DNA of 17,483 bases from Myxococcota bacterium (GTDB taxonomy: Bacteria; Myxococcota_C; UBA6777). The notes beneath the pieces were generated by a model. It had not been told where the DNA came from. It searched no databases and saw nothing but the letters and a program-made list of their open reading frames with translations. Position 1 is the first letter of the stretch; the number at the start of each line of letters is the position of its first letter. Below, piece after piece: positions 7,455 through 13,901 of this stretch. The position numbers were made by a program, and so were the translations under genes. The DNA lies in NCBI GenBank assembly GCA_963169055.1, contig CAUJFU010000325.1, positions 1 to 17,483 on the forward strand, written 5' to 3'.

Positions 7455-9201
7455 TCGCATCACCACTTGTGCGTCTTTTCCGCGCAGCCAACCACCGCTG
7501 TACTTCTTCTAGCGGCCATGTATTGAAGACCTGAGCAGGCACCAATCCCCCTTTTCTCGCACTGCCCACACCAAAGACAACGTCCTCCAAACCTTCGATG
7601 CTATGGGCATCTGGGTTGATGCTTACCAACAACCCGCGTGCGCACGCTTTCGCCAAAAACCGCCAGTCGATATCCAAACGATAAGGGTTCGCGTTGATCT
7701 CGATGATCACGCCATGCGCGATCGCTGCGTCGATGATCTTTGTCATCTCCAACGAATAGCCTTCACGAGACAACAACAAACGCCCCGTTGGATGGCCAAG
7801 CATCGTCGTGGCAGGATGCTCGATCGCCTTGATGATCCGATCTGTCATCGCCTCTTCTGTCATCTTGAAATGGCTATGCACAGACGCGATCACAAAATCA
7901 AAGCGCGCCAAGATATCCTCCCCATAATCCAACGACCCATCCATCAAGATATCCGACTCGATCCCCTTCAAGATCACAAAGTCCGACCACTTTCGATTCA
8001 ATACCTCCGCTTCTTCGTGTTGGCGCAAGACACGCTCCACCGTCAACCCATTCGCATAATGCGCGCTTTGGCTGTGATCGCTTACCCCCAAATAAGACCA
8101 ACCTTGTGCTCGACAAGCCTCCGCCATCTCCTCCAAACGCGCCGAACCATCGCTATCTGTGGTATGCGCGTGAAACACACCACGCAGCACCTCCCGCGTG
8201 ACCAGCGTTGCCAACGGTTCCACTGCTCGCTCAAACTCGCCATGATCTTCGCGCATCTCTGGTGGGATCTCGTACAGATCCAACGCACGATAGATCGCGG
8301 CTTCGTCTTCGCACTTCACCAAGTCTTCTCCCTGAAACAAGCCGTACTCATTCAACTTCATCCCCCGCTCCTTCGCCCTCCCACGCATCACGGTGTTGTG
8401 TTCTTTGCTCCCCGTAAAGTGCATCAGCGCATACGGGTATTGCTCTCGCGAAACCGCCCGCAGATCCACTTGTAATCCATTGCCCAACACCACACTCGAC
8501 TTGGTCGGGCCATGCCCCACCACAGAAGCCACCCACTCATGCCCCACAAACCAGTCCATCACTTTCGCAGCGTCAGCGGTTGCCACCACCAGATCCACAT
8601 CTTTGACAGTCTCTTTCCAACGCCGCAAACTTCCAGCAACTTCCGCCTTCTCCACTTCGGCCAATCCTCGCAACTCCGACAAAAAACGCTCCGCCACACG
8701 TCGCGCCGTACTGACCAAAAATCGGCCCTGAAATCGCTTGACATGCTCGATACCTTTTAAGATATTTTCTTGTGTTTTGACACCAAATCCCTCCAGCGCC
8801 AACAAACGATTCTCCCGACAAGCATACTCCAATTCCCCCAAACTACTGATCTGCAAATGCTCATACAACGCCCGCACTTTTTTGGCTCCCAACCCCGGGA
8901 TCTTCAACATCTCCGAAAGGCCCGCTGGAAACGCTTGCTTTAATGCCTCGTACTCCGCCAACGTACCTGTCTTGGCGATCTCCTCCAACCGTTCGATCGT
9001 CCCCTTTCCGATCCCGCTCACCTTCGCGATCTCGCCCGTCGCAAGCATCTCCCCCACATCTCCCTCCAACGACTGCAACTGGCGCGCTGTGTTCACAAAA
9101 GATCGGATCCGAAAAGGATTCTCGCCCTTGAGTTCCAACAACACCGCGCACTCTGAAAAGATCTGCGCAACTTGTTGTTTGTCTAGCTTTTCTCGCGCCA
9201 T
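7447..9201 (-). CDS. polX: PolX-type DNA polymerase/3'-5' exonuclease with PHP domain
   Basis: Bacterial family-X polymerase for gap filling in base excision repair. The PHP domain gives metal-dependent 3'-5' exonuclease and AP-endonuclease activities in characterised members. The protein has 584 residues, a usual family length. Order: an N-terminal DNA-binding domain with helix-hairpin-helix elements (VSGIGKGT near 61-68, IPGLGAKK at 101-108), then the polymerase core GSLRRWKETVKDVDLV. The carboxylates are Asp201, Asp203 and Asp246. The C-terminal PHP domain has its metal ligands in place: His344 and His346 (FHAHTTDSDG), Asp375-His376, Glu415, His442 and His444, His470, and Asp531 with His533. 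Nothing key is missing, so both activities should be intact. The ATG at 9201 is preceded by AAGGAG with seven bases of spacing. It converges on the SPFH gene and is transcribed away from the RRM gene. Confidence 0.95.
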   Translation of the reverse strand: MAREKLDKQQVAQIFSECAVLLELKGENPFRIRSFVNTARQLQSLEGDVGEMLATGEIAKVSGIGKGTIERLEEIAKTGTLAEYEALKQAFPAGLSEMLKIPGLGAKKVRALYEHLQISSLGELEYACRENRLLALEGFGVKTQENILKGIEHVKRFQGRFLVSTARRVAERFLSELRGLAEVEKAEVAGSLRRWKETVKDVDLVVATADAAKVMDWFVGHEWVASVVGHGPTKSSVVLGNGLQVDLRAVSREQYPYALMHFTGSKEHNTVMRGRAKERGMKLNEYGLFQGEDLVKCEDEAAIYRALDLYEIPPEMREDHGEFERAVEPLATLVTREVLRGVFHAHTTDSDGSARLEEMAEACRAQGWSYLGVSDHSQSAHYANGLTVERVLRQHEEAEVLNRKWSDFVILKGIESDILMDGSLDYGEDILARFDFVIASVHSHFKMTEEAMTDRIIKAIEHPATTMLGHPTGRLLLSREGYSLEMTKIIDAAIAHGVIIEINANPYRLDIDWRFLAKACARGLLVSINPDAHSIEGLEDVVFGVGSARKGGLVPAQVFNTWPLEEVQRWLAARKRRTSGDASV

Positions 9202-9539
9202 TCTTTACTCCTTCTGTCTTCCTTGACGCACCCGCCAACAACCTTCGATCTTCTTCTCGATCCATACCTCACGATCACAACAACATCAAAGAAAAGCATT
9301 GCGCTTGTGATCTTTCTGTGTTATATGCCTTAACCGTGATCAAGTTTTGGGTCACAGGCACAAACCCCAAGGATACCCTGATGTCTGATGCGAGCTACTT
9401 CCTAGAATGGTTTCTGATGTTTCTACGAGAGCCCCGCTTAGCACTACGTTTCTTGGTTTGTGATTTCTCAGGATCTGCATTGCTCTCTCGTTAGAACAAA
9501 GATTCTCGACGCAATGCCTAAGTAAGGAGTCTCGTATCC
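9202..9539. promoter_or_regulatory. Divergent promoter region and possible long leader of the RRM gene
   Basis: These 338 bases separate the starts of polX and the RRM gene. An AT-rich TTATAT (9321-9326) is the best -10 candidate, with only a poor -35 match (TTGCGC, 9299-9304). If used, the RRM gene would have a leader of about 200 bases. A three-codon frame ATG-CCT-AAG-TAA (9514-9525) ends inside the AAGGAG site (9524-9529) that precedes the RRM start. The promoter call is weak; no consensus box is strong. Confidence 0.3.
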
Positions 9540-9914
9540 ATGTCCAAAAAACTCTATGTCGGTGGTTTGAGCTGGGGAACCAACGAAGACACTCTCTTCG
9601 CCTCTTTCCAAGAATTCGGCCAAGTCGACGAAGTGAAAGTCATTACCGATCGTGAAACCGGTCGTTCCCGTGGCTTTGGCTTCGTGACCTTCGCCAACGA
9701 TGATGATGCCATGAAGGCCATTGACGGCCTCAACGGCACCCAATTGGATGGCCGTCAAATCACCGTCAACGAAGCTCGCGAGCGTCCCCCCCGTTCCGGT
9801 GGCGGCGGCGGTGGCGGTGGCGGTGGCAATCGTCGTGGCGGCGGTGGCGGCTACGGTGGCGGCGGTGGCGGTGGCTACGGTGGTGGCGGCGGTCGCGATC
9901 GCGATCGTTGGTAA
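9540..9914 (+). CDS. Glycine-rich RRM RNA-binding protein
   Basis: Small single-RRM protein that binds single-stranded RNA, of the type found in cyanobacteria and in plant and animal cold-inducible glycine-rich proteins. It has 124 residues. One RRM spans about 3-80 with both signature motifs: RNP2 as LYVGGL (5-10) and RNP1 as RGFGFVTF (44-51). The conserved aromatics needed for base stacking are present (Tyr6, Phe47, Phe49). Residues about 86-124 are almost pure Gly with scattered Arg, Tyr and Asn, ending RDRDRW. This RGG-like tail could give extra RNA contacts or phase-separation behaviour. The ATG follows AAGGAG (9524-9529) at ten bases. Related proteins are often cold-regulated, and the long upstream region would allow that, but no cold-shock element was identified. 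The Gly codons form a simple GGT/GGC tract (about 9799-9893) prone to length change. Confidence 0.94.
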   Translation: MSKKLYVGGLSWGTNEDTLFASFQEFGQVDEVKVITDRETGRSRGFGFVTFANDDDAMKAIDGLNGTQLDGRQITVNEARERPPRSGGGGGGGGGGNRRGGGGGYGGGGGGGYGGGGGRDRDRW

Positions 9915-10247
9915 ACCTCCCTCTCTTGACTCCCCTCCTCTCCCCTTCCTTTAACCCCTCCTCTCTTCCTCGAATCCATCTCAGTTTGTGAAAAAACACC
10001 TTCCGTCTCATCGACTCGGTTTGTGAAAAACAAAACAAACGAACCTCTTTGCTTTCCATGCAACGGATGGTAGGATGCGCCCGCAAAGCGAGCAACAGAT
10101 CACCGCTGCGCGAGTGTTTTTGTTCGCGAACGATGGCAAGCAAAGCAAGTCTTTCCGCAAAGACCATCCCGACGGCCCCAAACCTCGGTGTGCTTTTTGA
10201 TGTAAATCTCTTTGGCTGCGAAACACGAAGAAAAAGGAGCCTTTTCG
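9915..10247. other. Intergenic stretch without a recognised gene
   Basis: The first part (9915-9980) is a pyrimidine-rich run directly after the RRM stop. Then a 17-base motif of the form TCRGTTTGTGAAAAA is repeated at 9981-9997 and 10016-10032. No open frame here has protein-like composition. A weak five-base stem (CGCGA/TCGCG, loop containing TTTTT) lies near 10110-10130 but lacks terminator form. Confidence 0.45.
10234..10239 (+). promoter_or_regulatory. Ribosome binding site setting the hydrolase start
   Basis: AAGGAG lies eight bases before the ATG at 10248. It supports this start over the in-frame ATG at 10212, which would add twelve non-conserved residues and lacks a site. The sequence after it, CCTTTTC, recurs before the riboflavin synthase start. 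Confidence 0.8.
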
Positions 10248-10928
10248 ATGAAGATCACCTTTTACGGGCACTCGTGCGCGTTGATCGAAACCAACGGAAC
10301 CCACCTGCTGATCGACCCTTTCTTGACAGGCAACCCACTCGCCCCGATCTCCGCCGAAGATATCCACGCAGATTATATCTTGCTTAGCCACGGACACGGC
10401 GATCACTACGGAGACACCGAAGCTATCGCCAAACGCACAGGGGCCACCGTGATCGGGAACTACGAAGTCGTCACTTATGCCCAAAAGAACGGCGTCGAAA
10501 AGATCCACCCGATGAACTGTGGTGGTTCCTTTTCCTTCCCATTTGGCCGCCTCAAGATGACCATCGCCCACCACAGTTCCACCATGCCCGATGGTTCGAG
10601 CGGTGGTGTTCCCTGTGGCCTGCTGCTCTACCTCGAAGGAAAAGTGATCTACCACGCGGGCGATACGGCATTGTTTAAAGATATGACCTTGATCGGCGAA
10701 GAAGGACTTGATTTTGCCATCCTGCCGATCGGGGACAATTTTACGATGGGCATCCAAGACGCCGCCCGTGCGGTAGAATTTCTCTCCCCGCATTACGTCC
10801 TCCCGATCCACTACAATACCTTCGGCTACATCGTCCAAGATCCCAACGCCTTTGGTAAAGCCGTGAGCGCACACTCTCCCGAATGCGAAGTCGTGATCCT
10901 TGATCCCGGCCAAAGCATCGCGCTCTAA
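10248..10928 (+). CDS. Metal-dependent hydrolase, UPF0173/UlaG-like metallo-beta-lactamase fold
   Basis: The protein has 226 residues, as is normal for this family. It belongs to the metallo-beta-lactamase superfamily, close to UlaG (L-ascorbate-6-phosphate lactonase) and the UPF0173 group, whose physiological substrate is often unknown. Starting MKITFYGHS, it shows the metal-binding loop SHGHGDH (His48, His50, Asp52, His53), a His-His pair at 108-109, YHAGDT with Asp139, and His188 in LPIHYN. Thus the di-metal ligand set is complete. There is no signal peptide, so it is cytoplasmic. The gene stands about 50 bases before the aldehyde dehydrogenase on the same strand and may share its transcript. 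A lactonase-like role beside a catabolic dehydrogenase would be reasonable, but the sequence does not show the substrate. Confidence 0.93.
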   Translation: MKITFYGHSCALIETNGTHLLIDPFLTGNPLAPISAEDIHADYILLSHGHGDHYGDTEAIAKRTGATVIGNYEVVTYAQKNGVEKIHPMNCGGSFSFPFGRLKMTIAHHSSTMPDGSSGGVPCGLLLYLEGKVIYHAGDTALFKDMTLIGEEGLDFAILPIGDNFTMGIQDAARAVEFLSPHYVLPIHYNTFGYIVQDPNAFGKAVSAHSPECEVVILDPGQSIAL

Positions 10929-10979
10929 CCTCCTTCGCCCCCAACGGCTTTGCTTCCCTTCCTGCGGAGATGCCCGATC

Positions 10980-12533
10980 ATGGCGGAACATACGATCTCG
11001 ACGCTTCAAAACTTTGTGGATGGGCGCTTTGTGCCTGCGATCTCTGGCAGAACGCTCGAAGATATCGAACCCGCCAAAGGCACCCTCCTACATCATATCG
11101 CACGTTCTGGATCGCAAGATGTCGAACAAGCCGTACAATCGGCACGTTGTGCGTGGGAGGGGCCTTGGTCTCGGTGGGACACAGAAGCCCGCGCTGCGTT
11201 ATGTGATCGGATCGCACAGCGCATGGAAGAACGTCTCGAAGAACTCGCTCTTGCCGAGTCACGCGATACCGGAAAGCCGATCCAACTTACACGCAACCTC
11301 GATATCCCCCGCGCCATCGCCAACTTCCGTTTCTTTGCAGGAGCCATCCGCCACGATACCACCCACAGCCACCACCAAGCAGAGGCTCTTCATTACACAC
11401 GCCGCCGCCCTATCGGCCTTGTCGCACTGATCACTCCGTGGAACCTGCCGTTGTATTTGCTGACATGGAAAGTTGCACCTGCCCTTGCGATGGGCAACGT
11501 CATCATCGCCAAACCAAGCGAGATGACTCCTTGGACCGCAACCTTGCTTGCCGAGATCATCGAAGAAGTAGGTCTCCCCAAGGGCGTTTTTCAGTTGTTG
11601 CACGGACTTGGAACCGAAGTCGGTCAAGCCCTGATCGAACACCCTCAAGTCCAAGCGATCTCTTTTACGGGCGGAACTCTTACAGGCGCCAAAGTCGCCG
11701 CAGCAGCGGCCCCTCACTTCAAAAAGTTGAGTCTCGAACTCGGCGGAAAAAACCCCACGCTGATCTTTGAGGATTGCGATCTTGCGACCACGATCCAAGG
11801 TGCCTGTCGCGCAGGATTCGCCAACCAAGGCCAGATCTGCCTCGCAGGATCGCGCATCCTTGTGCAGCGCTCGATCTTTGACGCTGTTCGTGATGGACTC
11901 TTGCACACCCTCCACAGTATGCAGATCGGCGATCCACTCGATCCACAAACCAAACTTGGCGCTCTGATCTCCGCAGAACACCGCGCAAAGATCGAACACT
12001 ATGTCCAGATCGCCCAAGATCACGGAGCCACCGTCCATTGCGGAGGCCATCGCCCGACACTCTCCGCCCCCTTCGATCAAGGCTTCTTTTACACACCCAC
12101 ACTGATCAGTGGCCTTCCCCAAAACAGCCCGCTGATCCAAGAAGAAATATTCGGCCCTGTCGTCACCCTCCAAGCCTTCGACGATGAAGCCGATGCCATC
12201 GGCATGGCCAACGATATCCGCTATGGATTAAGCGCGACGGTGTGGACCCGTGATCTCCAACGTGCCCATCGCGTAAGCGCTGCCCTCGAATGCGGGATGG
12301 TGTGGGTCAACACGTGGCTACAACGCGATCTACGCACTCCCTTTGGAGGATTCAAAGCCAGCGGTATCGGGCGCGAAGGCGGCTCTCACTCCCTTGACTT
12401 TTTTGGTGAGCTCCAAAACATCACGATCGCACTCGATCACCCTACACCTTCCGAACAAACAGGCGCTCTTGCTTCCTTTGGGCAGCGCACGCTTCCTCCC
12501 CAAGCGACCCCCCTCACACGCTCGCGTTCGTAG
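10980..12533 (+). CDS. NAD-dependent aldehyde dehydrogenase, 2-aminomuconate (2-hydroxymuconate) semialdehyde type
   Basis: Probably oxidises 2-aminomuconate 6-semialdehyde (or 2-hydroxymuconate semialdehyde) to the dicarboxylate with NAD. The protein has 517 residues. Catalytic features are complete: Asn154 in ITPWNLP, the NAD-binding FTGG (229-232), Glu253 in LELGGKNP, Cys287 in NQGQICLAG, and EEIFGPV at 388-394. The subclass call rests on NFRFFAG (115-121, preceded by DIPRAIA) and NTWLQRDLRTPFGGF (444-458). As I recall, these are typical of the AMSDH/HMSDH group (XylG, DmpC, NbaE, ALDH8A1), where arginines bind the substrate carboxylates. The next gene is a 2-aminomuconate deaminase-like RidA protein, which favours the amino substrate. 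The start is ATG 10980 with GGAG at 10965-10968; an upstream in-frame ATG at 10950 is less likely. The last 25 residues or so are a Pro/Thr/Arg-rich tail. Confidence 0.92.
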   Translation: MAEHTISTLQNFVDGRFVPAISGRTLEDIEPAKGTLLHHIARSGSQDVEQAVQSARCAWEGPWSRWDTEARAALCDRIAQRMEERLEELALAESRDTGKPIQLTRNLDIPRAIANFRFFAGAIRHDTTHSHHQAEALHYTRRRPIGLVALITPWNLPLYLLTWKVAPALAMGNVIIAKPSEMTPWTATLLAEIIEEVGLPKGVFQLLHGLGTEVGQALIEHPQVQAISFTGGTLTGAKVAAAAAPHFKKLSLELGGKNPTLIFEDCDLATTIQGACRAGFANQGQICLAGSRILVQRSIFDAVRDGLLHTLHSMQIGDPLDPQTKLGALISAEHRAKIEHYVQIAQDHGATVHCGGHRPTLSAPFDQGFFYTPTLISGLPQNSPLIQEEIFGPVVTLQAFDDEADAIGMANDIRYGLSATVWTRDLQRAHRVSAALECGMVWVNTWLQRDLRTPFGGFKASGIGREGGSHSLDFFGELQNITIALDHPTPSEQTGALASFGQRTLPPQATPLTRSRS

Positions 12534-12658
12534 CGTCAAACTTGTGCTTACCACTCAAAAGGGCATAACTCCCTGCACGCTCACACCCACGATGACAAAC
12601 CCCAGCATTTGCCTTCCAACCCCCACGCCCACGCCCAACACCACTAAGGAGATCCACG

Positions 12659-13117
12659 ATGCCAGAAAGCACCTCCCAAAGCATCCAAACAGAGAACGCT
12701 CCTGCACCCGTTGGACCTTATCCACACGCCCGCAAAGTCGGCCCTTTGCTGTTTGTCTCAGGCATGGGTCCACGGCAACCCAAAACAGGCGAGATCCCGG
12801 GCGGTCCCATCCGCCATCCTGACGGCTCCCCCCGTGAATACGATATCGCCGCACAAACACGTGCCACCATCGAAAATATCCGCGCTGTGCTCCATGCTTC
12901 TAACGCACAACTCGAAGATATCGTCGATATCACCGTCTTTCTCGTCGATATGCAACGCGACTTCCCAACCTTCAATCAGGTGTATGGCGAATACTTCGCA
13001 ACCATCGGCCCCACACGCACCACCGTCGAAGTTCGCGCCCTTCCCACGCCCATCGCCGTCGAAATCAAAGCCATCGCTTATTTGCTGCCCCCTGAGACCC
13101 CAACACAAGAACCCTGA
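12659..13117 (+). CDS. RidA-family 2-aminomuconate deaminase-like protein
   Basis: The protein has 152 residues and the YjgF/YER057c/UK114 (RidA) fold. Most RidA proteins hydrolyse enamines or imines. The subgroup seen here is 2-aminomuconate deaminase (AmnD/NbaF), which converts 2-aminomuconate to 4-oxalocrotonate with release of ammonia. The sequence shows PVGPYPHARKVGPLLFVSG near 19-37, a GEIPGG loop, AQTRATIENI, DIVDITVFLVDM, and the RidA-typical RTTVEVRALPTPIAVEIKA at the C-terminal end. The conserved Arg of the active site is retained in the RTTVEV motif. The ATG at 12659 has AAGGAG (12646-12651) at seven bases. It lies 125 bases after the semialdehyde dehydrogenase, so the pair would carry out two consecutive steps. 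Its stop codon falls inside the loop of a strong inverted repeat. Confidence 0.9.
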   Translation: MPESTSQSIQTENAPAPVGPYPHARKVGPLLFVSGMGPRQPKTGEIPGGPIRHPDGSPREYDIAAQTRATIENIRAVLHASNAQLEDIVDITVFLVDMQRDFPTFNQVYGEYFATIGPTRTTVEVRALPTPIAVEIKAIAYLLPPETPTQEP

Positions 13118-13134
13118 CGAGCGTTGGGGTCTCA
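13093..13134. repeat. Perfect 12-bp inverted repeat around the RidA stop codon
   Basis: TGAGACCCCAAC (13093-13104) and GTTGGGGTCTCA (13123-13134) pair perfectly across an 18-base loop that contains the stop codon (13115-13117). The stem is GC-rich. No T-tract follows on either strand, so it is not a textbook intrinsic terminator. It could act as an RNA 3' stabiliser, attenuator or DNA site between the RidA gene and riboflavin synthase. Confidence 0.75.
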
Positions 13135-13153
13135 ACCTCGATCCCTCCCACAC

Positions 13154-13159
13154 AAGGAG
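13154..13159 (+). promoter_or_regulatory. Ribosome binding site deciding the riboflavin synthase start
   Basis: AAGGAG lies seven bases before the ATG at 13167. The frame is open much further upstream (to 12711), overlapping the RidA gene, but this site and the conserved N-terminus MFxGIVEE fix the true start. Confidence 0.88.
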
Positions 13160-13166
13160 CCTTTTC

Positions 13167-13841
13167 ATGTTCGGTGGAATCGTCGAAGAATTCGGATTTG
13201 TCCGCCAGATTGAGCCACAAAATACAGGCATCCGCTTGACCGTTGATGCTGTTCGCGCACTTGACGGGACACAGATCGGCGATAGCATCGCTGTCAACGG
13301 CGTTTGCCTCACAGTGATCTCTTTCACCCCATCCAGCTTTTGCGTTGACGTGGTCCCCGAATCGATCAAACGCAGCAACCTCAGCGCACTTCGCGTCGGA
13401 TCGCCCGTCAACCTAGAACGCGCCTTGCGCCCTAATCGCCCCGTTGGCGGACACTATGTACAAGGCCATGTAGACACCACCATCGAAGTTATCGACAAAA
13501 CCCCTGAAGGAGACGCCCAAAACTACACCTTCCGCGCTCCCCTCGATATGATGCGCTACATCGTCCCCAAAGGATACGTCGCCGTCGACGGTGCCAGTCT
13601 TACGGTTGTCCGCACCCAACACGACACCTTCTGCGTGACACTGATCCCCCACACCCAAAACGCCACCGTGATCGGCGGCCAAGGAGTCGGATACTACGCC
13701 AACTTAGAAGTCGATATCACAGGCAAGTATCTCGAACGCGCCTTCGGCGACCGAATCGCCCACCTCGAAGCCCGCGTCCAACATCTCGAATCCCATCTCG
13801 CCGCTCTGCTCAACAAACCATTGTCCACAGCCCGCCCCTAA
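13167..13841 (+). CDS. ribE: Riboflavin synthase, alpha chain
   Basis: Catalyses the last step of riboflavin synthesis, dismutation of two 6,7-dimethyl-8-ribityllumazine molecules to riboflavin. It acts as a cytoplasmic homotrimer. The protein has 224 residues, with two repeated lumazine-binding barrels (about 1-97 and 98-195). Motifs: MFGGIVEE at the N-terminus (family usually MFTGIVE; here Gly replaces Thr3), NGVCLTV (44-50), GGHYVQGHVD (94-103), DGASLTV (141-147), and LIPHTQNATV in place of the usual IPHT-L-TT form. The C-terminus (about 196-224) has a short helical extension of coiled-coil type, longer than in many family members. The gene is called ribE in many genomes and ribC in E. coli. 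Only 49 bases separate it from the RidA stop, and no FMN riboswitch fits there. No other riboflavin gene is visible in the window. Confidence 0.96.
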   Translation: MFGGIVEEFGFVRQIEPQNTGIRLTVDAVRALDGTQIGDSIAVNGVCLTVISFTPSSFCVDVVPESIKRSNLSALRVGSPVNLERALRPNRPVGGHYVQGHVDTTIEVIDKTPEGDAQNYTFRAPLDMMRYIVPKGYVAVDGASLTVVRTQHDTFCVTLIPHTQNATVIGGQGVGYYANLEVDITGKYLERAFGDRIAHLEARVQHLESHLAALLNKPLSTARP

Positions 13842-13890
13842 ATCGAATGGGCTTGTTTTGGCAAGCACCAAAACAACACGCCCCACAGAC

Positions 13891-13895
13891 GGAGG
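13891..13895 (+). promoter_or_regulatory. Ribosome binding site supporting a TTG start
   Basis: GGAGG lies six bases before the TTG at 13902. No ATG or GTG in this frame gives a comparable site together with a complete signal peptide, so TTG is the best start for the MORN-type protein. Confidence 0.75.
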
Positions 13896-13901
13896 ATCAC
13901 C

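Noticed and set aside
12711-13166. N-terminal extension of riboflavin synthase
   Set aside because: The in-frame region overlaps the RidA gene and its translation is Ser/Pro/Arg-rich shadow sequence; the conserved start and ribosome site are at 13167.
13117-13166. FMN riboswitch before riboflavin synthase
   Set aside because: Only 49 bases lie between the genes, too short for the roughly 120-base FMN aptamer, and no conserved element is visible.
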